A DNA stretch of 64,000 bases. Source: Scandinavium sp036495715. GTDB taxonomy: Bacteria; Pseudomonadota; Gammaproteobacteria; Enterobacterales; Enterobacteriaceae. Numbering within the stretch: position 1 is the stretch's first letter; the number at the start of each line of letters is the position of its first letter. This document shows positions 35,818 through 43,871 of this stretch, in pieces. The DNA lies in contig DASXML010000086.1 in NCBI GenBank assembly GCA_036495715.1, positions 119,248 to 183,247 of the forward strand, given 5' to 3'. The position numbers and the translations under genes were made by a program. The notes under the pieces were generated by a model. The model made no database searches, was not told where the DNA came from, and was given only the letters and a program-made list of their open reading frames with translations.

Positions 35818-36818
35818 TGTGCACACCTGCGATTGTTATAAATAAGCAGAAAGGTGAATACCGGTGCGCCGAGCAGGGCGGTGATAATACCAATGGGGAT
35901 TTCAGCGGCGGTGAGTGTGCGGGCCAAATCATCAACCACGATCATAAATGCGCCGCCGAGCCAGAATGCGGTAGGCAAAAGACGACGGTGATCTGCACCC
36001 ACGAGCAGTCGTGCAAGATGCGGGATAACCAACCCGACCCATGCAATGCTCCCGCTGATCGATACCTGCGCGGCGACCAGTAGCGCACAGCAAATTAACA
36101 CGCCACGACGCAGTGGTTTAACCGATACGCCGAGCGCGCGCGCATCTTTTTCATCGAGCGATAACAGATTCACTCGCCAGCGCAGGGTAAACAGCACCAG
36201 ACCTGCCAGCAGCATGGGTAAAGCGACCAGCGCCACTTTGTGCCAGTTAGCGGTGGCAAAACTGCCGAGCAGCCAGAACACGATGTTTGGCAGCACTTCT
36301 TCAGTGTCGGCCAGATACTGCATCAGGCTGACCAGCGCGGCGAAAAAACCGCTGAGGATGATGCCTGACAAAATCAGTACCAGTGTACTTTCGCGCCCCT
36401 GCAATGTTGCAATCAGATATACCAGCCCCAGTGCAGCAAGGCCAAAACCAAACGTTGAGCCCATCATCAACAGCGGACTTAAACCCAGCATAATGGCCAA
36501 CGTGCCGCCAAAAGCGGAGCCGGACGTCACACCAATAATATGCGGATCGACCAACGGATTACGAAACACGCCCTGCAACGTCGCCCCACTTAAACCCAGT
36601 GCCGCGCCGCACAGAAAGGCCATCGTCACGCGGGGCAAACGTACCGCCCACACAATCTGGCTGGCAATGTCATGGGTTGCTTTAGGGTGTATCAGCCGCT
36701 GGAGCACGTCGCTTAGCGGCAGGTGATATTGACCGAGGCATAACGAAATCAGTGCCAGCATTAGGGTAAACGCCATCAGCGCCGTTTGCAGGGCGCGAAA
36801 ACGAGACTCATTGGGCAT
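35814..36818 (-). CDS. ABC importer permease, FecCD family (probable MolB type)
   Basis: 334 residues, about ten membrane segments. FecCD motifs are GATLQGVFRNPLVDPHIIGV and the coupling region GSIAWVGLVIPHLARLLVGADHR. Family members import siderophores, haem, B12 or, as in Haemophilus MolBC, molybdate and tungstate. It overlaps the binding-protein gene by 11 bases. Confidence 0.85.
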   Translation of the reverse strand: MPNESRFRALQTALMAFTLMLALISLCLGQYHLPLSDVLQRLIHPKATHDIASQIVWAVRLPRVTMAFLCGAALGLSGATLQGVFRNPLVDPHIIGVTSGSAFGGTLAIMLGLSPLLMMGSTFGFGLAALGLVYLIATLQGRESTLVLILSGIILSGFFAALVSLMQYLADTEEVLPNIVFWLLGSFATANWHKVALVALPMLLAGLVLFTLRWRVNLLSLDEKDARALGVSVKPLRRGVLICCALLVAAQVSISGSIAWVGLVIPHLARLLVGADHRRLLPTAFWLGGAFMIVVDDLARTLTAAEIPIGIITALLGAPVFTFLLIYNNRRCAQ

Positions 36819-37872
36819 TCGCTTTCCAGTTCACGCGATAAAAGCGCTGATAGTAATTCTGTGCCTGCGCATCTACATCGACGTTTTGGTAGCGCTGTGG
36901 ATAGAGCATTTTCGCCATCCACAGTTCGCCAATCGCCAGCGCTTCCGGCATCGGGTAGCCCCAGGCTTTTGCATATTCAGGCATGAGCCACACGCGATGG
37001 TTTTTAACCGCGTCGATGGCCTGCCATTGAGGATCGGATTCAATCTGTTTCACCACCTGAGGGTATCGATCCTGTACGAAAATGACTTCCGGGTTCCACT
37101 CTAAAACCTGTTCCAGCGACACCTGACGTGCACCCTTCACTGTGGCTGCAGCCACGTTCAGTGCGCCTGCGTGTTCCATCATCAGGCCGGTATATTTGCC
37201 TGAGCCATAAGTGTTGAGGTCTGGATTCGCCATGTAAACACGGACTTTTTTGTCTTGCGCAATATTTGCTACTGGCGCATTGGCTTTCGCCCGCGCAGCG
37301 AAGGTATAAGCGATCAACGCTTCGGCTGCTTTCGGGCGTTCCACTACATCACCAATCAGGCGAATACCCTGTTTTAACCCGTCGTTATAGGCCTGCTCTT
37401 CGTTTGCCATTGTCGGATTCATTTTATTTTTTTCGCCAGCGGCATCTTCACGCAGGGAAATCGCGACGACGGGAATGCCGGCATTTTGGATCTGTTGGAT
37501 CATCTCAGCAGGGGCGTAGTTGGCAACGAAAACCACCTGTGGATGCAGTGCCAGCAAGCTTTCAACATTTGCCTGTGTCAGATCGCCCGGCATCGGCAGG
37601 GTGGCGATTTTCGGTATAAAACGCGCGAACTGTGGGCCAAGCTGTTTTTTCCAGCTACTCATCACGCCGACGATGTCGTCTTGCGCGTTGAGCTGGACCA
37701 GCAAATTCAGCGTCTGATGCTGCAACACCACCACGCGGTTGACGTGATCGGGCAGGGTAACCTGGCGGCCTAACTGATCGGTGACAGTACGATCGGCGTG
37801 GGCGGCAGGAACGGCGAACAGCGTGCTGCACGCAAGGGCCGAGCACAAATAAAGGCGGTGTAGTCTGGGCAT
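36808..37872 (-). CDS. ABC importer periplasmic binding protein (probable MolA type)
   Basis: 354 residues with a cleavable signal peptide ending near VPAAHA. The class III (TroA/BtuF-like) binding fold shows VVVLQHQTLNLLVQLNAQDDIVGV, LLALHPQVVFVANY, the long connecting helix region, and WNPEVIFVQDRYP. First gene of the operon, preceded by a ModE-like operator. Siderophore, haem or cobalt remain alternatives on protein sequence alone; the operator points to molybdate or tungstate. Confidence 0.82.
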   Translation of the reverse strand: MPRLHRLYLCSALACSTLFAVPAAHADRTVTDQLGRQVTLPDHVNRVVVLQHQTLNLLVQLNAQDDIVGVMSSWKKQLGPQFARFIPKIATLPMPGDLTQANVESLLALHPQVVFVANYAPAEMIQQIQNAGIPVVAISLREDAAGEKNKMNPTMANEEQAYNDGLKQGIRLIGDVVERPKAAEALIAYTFAARAKANAPVANIAQDKKVRVYMANPDLNTYGSGKYTGLMMEHAGALNVAAATVKGARQVSLEQVLEWNPEVIFVQDRYPQVVKQIESDPQWQAIDAVKNHRVWLMPEYAKAWGYPMPEALAIGELWMAKMLYPQRYQNVDVDAQAQNYYQRFYRVNWKANAQ

Positions 37873-37895
37873 GAAATCACTCTGAGAAGGAAAAA

Positions 37896-37923
37896 ATCGC
37901 TATGCATTAAATTATATAGCGAT
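37896..37923 (-). promoter_or_regulatory. ModE-like operator upstream of the ABC importer
   Basis: ATCGCTAT and ATAGCGAT form perfect 8-bp outer arms of a 28-bp inverted repeat. The right half, TATATAGCGAT, equals the ModE half-site; the left half has two mismatches. It lies 24 bases before the binding-protein start, a position suited to repression by molybdate-loaded ModE. Confidence 0.75.
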
Positions 37924-38069
37924 TCTTGATGCAAATCCTAACGTGCGGTTTACCCACAAAGAGTGACGGGAAATAGTTATAACTCGGCGTTATAAGCCGA
38001 TTCGTGTGTTGCATATGCGTCACAATCTATGTATTTTTATGCACATTAAATGCATAAAAAGGTGATGGT

Positions 38070-38837
38070 ATGATTAGCAAATGGATTAAAGCATGTTGTC
38101 TGACGGCGGTAATGGCCGCCAGCGCACAGGCCGCGGCAGAAACCTATATTGTGGGCGCAGGGGGCACTTACCGTCCGTTCGAATATGAAAATAATCAGAA
38201 GCAGTTGGAAGGCTTTGATATCGACGTCATTAAAGCCATTGCGAAAGCAGAGCACTTTGATATCAAACTGGTGAATACTCCGTGGGAAGGTATTTTTGCC
38301 ACGCTTAATTCTGGCGACCGCGACATCATTATTTCCGGGATAACCATCACGGATAAACGTAAGCAAATGGTCGATTTCTCTGCACCTTACTTTCCGGCAG
38401 AGCAGTCGATAGTCGTGCCAAAAGATTCCAAAGTGACATCGCTGGCGGCACTGAAAGGCGAGAAAGTTGGGGTAGTGAACTCCAGCACGGGCGACATCGT
38501 TGTTTCTGATGTGCTGGGCAAAAACAGCACGGCGATCAAACGCTTCGACAACACTCCGTTGATGCTGCAGGAGTTGTTTGAGGACGGCGTTAGCGCGGCG
38601 GTCGGCGATGTCGGGGTGGTGAAGTACTACATCAAACAGCACCCGGAAAAACAGTTCAAACTGGTGCCGGACGCGAAATTTGAGCGCCAGTATTTCGGCA
38701 TCGCGGTAGCGAAAGGCAATACCGAACTGCTCGGCAAACTCAATGACGGTCTGAAGAAAATTGTGGCTGACGGTACTTACGCCAAAATTTATCAGACCTG
38801 GTTTGACACTGATGTGCCAGCATTACCGGCCCAATAA
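38070..38837 (+). CDS. Polar amino-acid ABC transporter, periplasmic binding protein
   Basis: 255 residues of the GlnH/HisJ family. The signal peptide ends near AQAAA. Family motifs are YRPFEYENN, LEGFDIDVIKAIA, WEGIFATLNSGDRDIIISGITIT and DGTYAKIYQTWF. It is the first gene of a three-gene operon, followed by an attenuating terminator before the permease. The amino acid cannot be named from sequence by eye. Confidence 0.88.
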   Translation: MISKWIKACCLTAVMAASAQAAAETYIVGAGGTYRPFEYENNQKQLEGFDIDVIKAIAKAEHFDIKLVNTPWEGIFATLNSGDRDIIISGITITDKRKQMVDFSAPYFPAEQSIVVPKDSKVTSLAALKGEKVGVVNSSTGDIVVSDVLGKNSTAIKRFDNTPLMLQELFEDGVSAAVGDVGVVKYYIKQHPEKQFKLVPDAKFERQYFGIAVAKGNTELLGKLNDGLKKIVADGTYAKIYQTWFDTDVPALPAQ

Positions 38838-38857
38838 TCACGCTTCTTTTATGTTGT

Positions 38858-38893
38858 ACGGCGATCGTGACGACTGACGGTCGCCGTTTTTTC
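38858..38893 (+). terminator. Intra-operon terminator between binding protein and permease
   Basis: A perfect 7-bp stem ACGGCGA/TCGCCGT followed by six T, in the 67-base gap. Partial termination here would give more binding protein than permease. Confidence 0.8.
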
Positions 38894-38904
38894 AGGGATA
38901 AGTT

Positions 38905-39669
38905 ATGATGGGATTCCGTTGGGAAATTATCGAGGAATATGGCCCGCTGTTTGTTGACGGCGCGATAATGACCCTCAAATGCACCATTATCTGCGTATTT
39001 CTCGGCACGTTGTGGGGATTAACACTCGGCCTTGGACGAATGGCAAAGGCGGAACACGGACCCTGGAAATATGTGCTGCGCTATCTGGTACAGTTCCCGG
39101 TGCGTTTTTACGTCAGCGCATTTCGCGGTACGCCGCTGTTTGTGCAAATCATGGTGGTGCACTTTGCGCTGGTGCCGTTATTGATTAATCCGCGTGACGG
39201 CTTACTGGTCACCAGCGGCGTAATGAGCAGCGATTTTGCGCGTGAAATACGTTCAAACTACGGCGCTTTTCTGTCGTGTATTGTCGCGATTACATTGAAC
39301 GCTGGCGCTTACGTTTCCGAAATTTTCCGCGCGGGTATTCAGTCGATTGATAAAGGACAGATGGAAGCCTCGCGTGCACTCGGAATGCCGTGGTGGAAAA
39401 CCATGCGTAAGGTGATTCTGCCGCAGGCGTTTCGTCGGATCCTGCCGCCTCTGGGAAACAACGCGATTGCGATTGTGAAAGATTCGTCGCTCGCCTCCGC
39501 GATTGGCCTTGCCGATCTGGCCTATGCCGCACGTACGGTTTCCGGCGCGTATGCAACTTATTGGGAACCGTATCTGACCATTTCGGTGGTGTATTGGGTC
39601 ATTACGTTCGTGCTGGCACAGCTGGTTAATCGTCTGGAAAAGAGGTTTGGCAAAAGTGATTCACATTAA
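38905..39669 (+). CDS. Polar amino-acid ABC transporter, permease
   Basis: 254 residues of the HisM/GlnP family, with about five membrane segments. The EAA coupling motif reads GQMEASRALGMPWWKTMRKV, followed by ILPQAFRRILPPLGNNAI. A segment of about 20 residues (ALVPLLINPRDG) extends the usual loop. The 3' end overlaps the ATPase gene by 14 bases. Confidence 0.88.
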   Translation: MMGFRWEIIEEYGPLFVDGAIMTLKCTIICVFLGTLWGLTLGLGRMAKAEHGPWKYVLRYLVQFPVRFYVSAFRGTPLFVQIMVVHFALVPLLINPRDGLLVTSGVMSSDFAREIRSNYGAFLSCIVAITLNAGAYVSEIFRAGIQSIDKGQMEASRALGMPWWKTMRKVILPQAFRRILPPLGNNAIAIVKDSSLASAIGLADLAYAARTVSGAYATYWEPYLTISVVYWVITFVLAQLVNRLEKRFGKSDSH

Positions 39670-40378
39670 AAATCTGCATAAACACTTCGGCGATAGTCAC
39701 GTTTTGCGCGGCATTGATTGTGATATCGAACCACAGGAAGTGGTTTGCGTTATTGGCCCATCCGGTTCCGGGAAAAGCACTTTTTTACGCTGTATGAATG
39801 CGCTGGAATCGGTGAGTGAAGGTGAAGTGAGGGTAAACGGTTTCGCCGTGCACGATAAGAAAACCGATCTGAATAAAATGCGTGAAGGCGTGGGCATGGT
39901 GTTCCAGCGCTTCAACTTATTTCCTCACATGACGGTGCTGGAGAACGTGATGATGGCACCCATGTCGCTTCGCGGTATGAGTCGCAATGATACGGTGGCG
40001 TTTGCCGAAGGGCTGCTGGCGAAAGTCGGGTTGAGTGATAAGCGTGACGCCTGGCCGTCGAGCCTTTCCGGTGGTCAACAACAGCGCGTGGCGATTGCCC
40101 GTGCATTAGCGATGCAGCCGTCGATTATGCTGTTTGATGAACCGACTTCAGCACTTGACCCTGAACTGGTGGGCGACGTGCTTGAAGTGATGAAAAATCT
40201 TGCCAGTGAAGGGATGACGATGGTTATCGTCACGCATGAAATGGGTTTTGCCCGTGAAGTGGCTGACAGAGTGATGTTCATCGACCAGGGCATCATTCAG
40301 GAACAAGGAACGCCGGAGCAAATTTTCAGCGCGCCGCAAAACCCACGTACCGCATCCTTTCTCAGTAAGGTGCTGTAA
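39656..40378 (+). CDS. Polar amino-acid ABC transporter, ATPase
   Basis: 240 residues of the GlnQ/HisP family. Walker A is GPSGSGKST, the signature LSGGQQQR, Walker B IMLFDEP and the H-loop VTHEMGFA. There is no ATG: GTG 39656 (MIHIKNLHKHFG) has AGAGGT nine bases before it and is chosen. TTG 39647 lies one base from that site and is less likely. Confidence 0.87.
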   Translation: MIHIKNLHKHFGDSHVLRGIDCDIEPQEVVCVIGPSGSGKSTFLRCMNALESVSEGEVRVNGFAVHDKKTDLNKMREGVGMVFQRFNLFPHMTVLENVMMAPMSLRGMSRNDTVAFAEGLLAKVGLSDKRDAWPSSLSGGQQQRVAIARALAMQPSIMLFDEPTSALDPELVGDVLEVMKNLASEGMTMVIVTHEMGFAREVADRVMFIDQGIIQEQGTPEQIFSAPQNPRTASFLSKVL

Positions 40379-40467
40379 TTAATCGTTGCCAGCGATGCCA
40401 TTCGACTTGTCGGAACGGCGTCGCTGATTTACGGTTAAAGGCGACGACATCACGATGACTGATAATC

Positions 40468-41211
40468 ATGGCCTGGTTTTCTCGTTTACTGGCGGATATC
40501 CCCGGCGTTCGCCACGCCTTTCTCGATGTGTATGAATCTGGTGCCTTCGACAAATCCCAACTCGTCGATATCAAACAGGTTCACGGCACGGACATCCTTA
40601 ATTTTACGGAAACGCCCCAATACAGGCCGCACGCGGATGGTGTTTTTACCGCTGTATCTGGACAACAAATTGGCATTGTTACTGCCGACTGCTTGCCATT
40701 GCTGATGGCTTCTCGCGACGGACGTTTCGTGGCGAGCGTTCATGCCGGATGGCAAGGAACCGCACAGGGCATTGTCCAGCAAAGCGTGAAGCGGTTTGCT
40801 GATGCAGGCATTGACGCTGCGGATATCGTGGTCGCTATCGGCCCGCATATACGCCCGTGTTGTTATGAAGTGTCGTCGTCGTTTCTGGACGTATTACTGG
40901 CAACGCCCTCTGCAGAACAGGTGCGTCAGCATCAACAGAAATTGTTCTTAAACGTACCGCGAAACTCAAATGCCAATAGTGCCCGCGCCCGCGAAGAAAA
41001 CAGTTTGTGGTTTGATTTACCTGCATTTTGTCAGGTTCATTTACAGGCAGCAGGGATCCGCTCAGAGAATGTTGACTGGCTAGAAAAGTGTACCTACTGC
41101 ACGCCAAAAGAACTCGGGTCCTATCGGCGGCGAACACATTACCCAGCAACTAAAACGCAACAAGTTTCATTGATTGTGAGAGGAAGCGAACGTTCTAGGT
41201 TGTTTACTTAG
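40468..41211 (+). CDS. PgeF/YfiH-like multicopper-oxidase-fold protein
   Basis: 247 residues of the YfiH/LACC1 family. The zinc-site residues are in IKQVHGTD, TADCLPLL and HAGWQGTAQG, and the end carries KCTYCTPKELGSYRRR. In E. coli the family member YfiH (PgeF) edits misincorporated L-Ser in peptidoglycan precursors and is encoded next to rluD. This copy lies at the end of an amino-acid ABC operon, so it is probably a second paralogue. Its start follows GATAATC with a weak ribosome-binding site. Confidence 0.8.
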   Translation: MAWFSRLLADIPGVRHAFLDVYESGAFDKSQLVDIKQVHGTDILNFTETPQYRPHADGVFTAVSGQQIGIVTADCLPLLMASRDGRFVASVHAGWQGTAQGIVQQSVKRFADAGIDAADIVVAIGPHIRPCCYEVSSSFLDVLLATPSAEQVRQHQQKLFLNVPRNSNANSARAREENSLWFDLPAFCQVHLQAAGIRSENVDWLEKCTYCTPKELGSYRRRTHYPATKTQQVSLIVRGSERSRLFT

Positions 41212-41571
41212 CATTCTCATTATGAAAAATATAATAGAACCAATCCGGGATGGGTGCAGATTAATAACGTTAAGCAAAGGTTGCAAATACTATTTCAATG
41301 CGACTAAGGAAATTAAACTTTCGCTCTAATATTTAACGGCTTTGACTACTTATATCTGCTGAGGTGCACCCACAGTGGACTAACATCATCACTCACAGAA
41401 CGTCACAACTAGGGTTACGATTATCCTTAATTGATTTCAAAACTAATGATTTAAAAAATGAATATTAATTTTAGCACTTGAACAAAATTATGCGATCCAC
41501 TATTGGACCCTCTTCTTCATTTAAAGTTTATCTAAATATATTATTCTACTCTTAGTAATCATTTTCTGACT
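41212..41571. other. AT-rich intergenic region
   Basis: 360 bases of markedly AT-rich sequence with no gene, hairpin terminator or repeat I can support. It likely contains the promoter of the LuxR-type pair and suits H-NS silencing (inference from base composition). Confidence 0.4.
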
Positions 41572-42240
41572 ATGGATGTTATGACTCAAGGATGCAAAAC
41601 TGTGCCCGTGTTATTTCTTTATGAGCCCCGAATGCTGCTGCGTACGGTCGTTACCAGCCTTGTGGAAGGGAACGATTCTACCATTCAATCGTTCCCCGTG
41701 CTGCCTCATCTAACTGAGAACGTGTGCTCAAGCACAGCAGAAAACAAAATTCTGCTTGTTGGTCTCAGTGGAGCGGGTGTGGCGTTTCCCGATCTTCTGT
41801 GTTTTATCCGCAGTGTTAACACATTCAAAGTGAAGACCCTGGTTTGGGTTCCTGACGAGTATCTCTGGTTGCAAAAACTGTTAAGTACTCTCTATGCCGG
41901 GAAAATTATCCTCGAAGAAAATCTTGGAAGTGCGTTGCTGCCAGCCTTGAATGAACTGAGTGGACTTAAATCTATCTCGTACCGCAACAGTAACGTAACA
42001 AAGCGTCCTCGACGGATGACACAGACGGAACTGGAGGTTTTGCTGCAATTTGCTTCGGGGTTATCTTCGAGGGAAATGGCTGATAGCCGCAAGTGTAGTT
42101 ATAAAACGATCTTCTCCTGGAAGCATAATATTTGCGAAGCGTTAAATATCGAAACGAATGCGCAATGGTTGGAAATGCTGACTGAGATAGTCCAATTATC
42201 TTCAATGTATGAAGCAGGGCAACGCTATGGCTCTCTATAA
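41572..42240 (+). CDS. LuxR-type HTH regulator, first of a tandem pair
   Basis: 222 residues. The C-terminal HTH (about 150-200) reads MTQTELEVLLQFASGLSSRE, continuing into YKTIFSWKHNIC. The N-terminal domain lacks a recognisable receiver phosphorylation site, like RcsA, BglJ or YjjQ, which act with RcsB. There is no good ribosome-binding site before ATG 41572; ATG 41581 is equally weak. It is lower in GC than neighbouring genes. The target genes are unknown. Confidence 0.75.
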   Translation: MDVMTQGCKTVPVLFLYEPRMLLRTVVTSLVEGNDSTIQSFPVLPHLTENVCSSTAENKILLVGLSGAGVAFPDLLCFIRSVNTFKVKTLVWVPDEYLWLQKLLSTLYAGKIILEENLGSALLPALNELSGLKSISYRNSNVTKRPRRMTQTELEVLLQFASGLSSREMADSRKCSYKTIFSWKHNICEALNIETNAQWLEMLTEIVQLSSMYEAGQRYGSL

Positions 42241-42835
42241 TGTATTATATTTGTCCAATCAGACCATCTGGTTTAATGCGATTAACCATGGCTTTGAACA
42301 GCTTGCCAGAACGAACCCTGGTTGGTCTTATTCTATCACCACTACGGCGCAGGGAACCCAGCCGACACTTAACTTGTATCTTCTCGATTTAACGGAAAAA
42401 AAAGAGGCGCTTGTGGAGTCATTTCCTGTGCCTGGCCCGCGTATGCTGGTCATGGTACATGCTTCTCAACGTCGTTTGATTAAACATTTACTCCAGGAAA
42501 GTCGTTGTTCAATTCTGTGTGTAGATGAGCACTTTTTTAATTTCCGTGAGATCATTGAATCGAGCATGCGTAACAAGCGATTCCTCAGTCCCTTCATCCG
42601 TGAGATAACCATCCACGTTCCATCATCAGAAGGGATCATTGTATTAACTGATGCGGAAAGTAAGGTTCTGGGCTTTATTCGAGAAGGTAAGAGTGGCGTT
42701 GAGATTTCTCGAGCCTTATTCCGCAGCCAGAAAACCATCAGCAGCCACAAGCGCAATATTATGCGCAAGTATGGCGTCAGAGACGATCTGGGGCTAAAGA
42801 AAAAACTCCTCGTGCTGGCTGAAACTGACTGCTAA
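42227..42835 (+). CDS. LuxR-type HTH regulator, second of a tandem pair
   Basis: 202 residues from ATG 42227 (MALYNVLYLSN), overlapping the first regulator by 14 bases; ATG 42209 is an alternative. The C-terminal HTH is VLTDAESKVLGFIREGKSG continuing to SQKTISSHKRNIMRKYGV. The N-terminal region has no conserved receiver Asp pattern. The overlap and like architecture recall the yjjQ-bglJ pair of E. coli, though orthology is not shown. A terminator follows at once. Confidence 0.77.
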   Translation: MALYNVLYLSNQTIWFNAINHGFEQLARTNPGWSYSITTTAQGTQPTLNLYLLDLTEKKEALVESFPVPGPRMLVMVHASQRRLIKHLLQESRCSILCVDEHFFNFREIIESSMRNKRFLSPFIREITIHVPSSEGIIVLTDAESKVLGFIREGKSGVEISRALFRSQKTISSHKRNIMRKYGVRDDLGLKKKLLVLAETDC

Positions 42836-42837
42836 TG

Positions 42838-42862
42838 AAAAACCCGCGTAAAGCGGGTTTTT
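42838..42862 (+). terminator. Terminator after the LuxR pair
   Basis: AAAACCCGC/GCGGGTTTTT stem around GTAAA, immediately after the stop codon. Confidence 0.9.
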
Positions 42863-43003
42863 GCATATTAAGGCGGGAAGGTGGTTCAAGGCTCATAAGC
42901 ATTAATTTTTTAATGGACAAAAACAGAGTGTTTTTCCGCTAGCAAGATGAATAGCATGAAAAATGAATGACACTGTCTTAACATTAATCTTTATGAGTAC
43001 CTG

Positions 43004-43360
43004 ATGAACAAACTAATACTAATTATCGCAGGAGCCTTACTGCTGAGCGGTTGTACTGTTCGCGTCGCGGATTTAACCGTTGCCAGTAGTAAAAATTATA
43101 ATCTCAACAGCATGAAGTTTGCGAAAGGCAAGCGGGTTACAGCTGAAGACATCTATCCGGTTATTTTATTCCCGACGGGGATCCCAAATGTGAAAACGGC
43201 CATCGATCGTGCTATCGAGCAGGACCGTTGCGCTGTTGGCTTAACCGATATGGTTGTGAGCCAACTTAATCATGCCTTTATTTTCGGGAAAATTGGTGTG
43301 CGTGTAGAAGGGAATTTGCTGCTGGATCGCAGCATATCCGGTTGTGAAAACGCGAGTTAA
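43004..43360 (+). CDS. Small lipoprotein of unknown function
   Basis: 118 residues. The lipobox LLLSGC gives lipidated Cys17; the residue after it is Thr, so outer-membrane sorting is expected. The mature part has two further Cys (in QDRCAVG and SGCENAS) that could form a disulfide. I do not recognise the family. It stands alone, with its own terminator, between the LuxR pair and the tRNA-Val cluster. Confidence 0.72.
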   Translation: MNKLILIIAGALLLSGCTVRVADLTVASSKNYNLNSMKFAKGKRVTAEDIYPVILFPTGIPNVKTAIDRAIEQDRCAVGLTDMVVSQLNHAFIFGKIGVRVEGNLLLDRSISGCENAS

Positions 43361-43376
43361 GCGAAAGACGATTGTA

Positions 43377-43404
43377 AAAAAGCCACTTCATGTGGCTTTT
43401 TTTG
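43377..43404 (+). terminator. Terminator after the lipoprotein gene
   Basis: AAAAAAGCCAC/GTGGCTTTTTTT stem with a TTCAT loop, about 16 bases after the stop. Confidence 0.9.
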
Positions 43405-43423
43405 CGTAAAGAGGTGTTTCAGA

Positions 43424-43636
43424 TCACGAATGACTCTTCATCCCGACGTGGTTTTCAGATTGAGTCATTCCGCGATCGCTATACGTGTCTGGCAGTGCGT
43501 GTGATTGAGGCAGATCGTTAACATGCACATCCATTTGTGGGGAAGGCATTTGAATATGGTTTTCATCGAGCGCGAGCTTAATGTTTTCCATCAGGTCGAA
43601 ATAGACATCCCAGTAGTGGGCGTTATAGGTCCATAA
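43424..43636 (-). pseudogene. MscS-family mechanosensitive channel, 3' remnant
   Basis: About 70 residues on the minus strand resemble only the C-terminal end of MscS-type channels: WTYNAHYWDVYFDLMENIKL and ALDENHIQMPSPQMDVHVND, then a hydrophilic tail. All transmembrane parts are missing. The homology begins directly behind the terminator of the tRNA-Val operon, so the 5' part was lost by an event at the tRNA locus. There is no start codon or ribosome-binding site of its own. Confidence 0.7.
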
Positions 43637-43642
43637 ATGGAG

Positions 43643-43672
43643 CAAAAAAAGCTGAAGCAGAGCGTGGTTCAG
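43643..43672 (-). terminator. Terminator of the tRNA-Val operon
   Basis: On the minus strand CTGAA/TTCAG with a GC-rich loop, followed by CTTTTTTT, begins about 33 bases after the last tRNA. Confidence 0.65.
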
Positions 43673-43704
43673 AAAACGAAAGAAGGAAAAGAGTACAGCA
43701 TGAA

Positions 43705-43781
43705 TGGTGCGTCCGAGTGGACTCGAACCACCGACCCCCACCATGTCAAGGTGGTGCTCTAACCAACTGAGCTACGGACGC
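43705..43781 (-). tRNA. tRNA-Val (GAC)
   Basis: 77 nucleotides with encoded CCA. Acceptor GCGTCCG/CGGACGC, anticodon stem CCACC/GGTGG with loop TTGACAT giving GAC, and T-loop GTTCGAGTC. Last of three copies in the transcript; identical to the copy at 43872-43948. Confidence 0.95.
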
Positions 43782-43792
43782 ATATAAAGAAA

Positions 43793-43869
43793 TGGTGCGT
43801 TTAATTGGACTCGAACCAACGACCCCCACCATGTCAAGGTGGTGCTCTAACCAACTGAGCTATAAACGC
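43793..43869 (-). tRNA. tRNA-Val (GAC), variant acceptor stem
   Basis: 77 nucleotides with CCA. The anticodon arm is the same as its neighbours, but the acceptor stem is GCGTTTA paired with TAAACGC, and the T-stem is also changed with matching compensation. This resembles E. coli valW. Confidence 0.95.
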
Positions 43870-43871
43870 AA

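Noticed and set aside
43637..43744. N-terminal half of the 106-codon minus-strand frame near tRNA-Val
   Set aside because: This part is the tRNA 3' end and its terminator read as protein; only 43424-43636 resembles a protein family.
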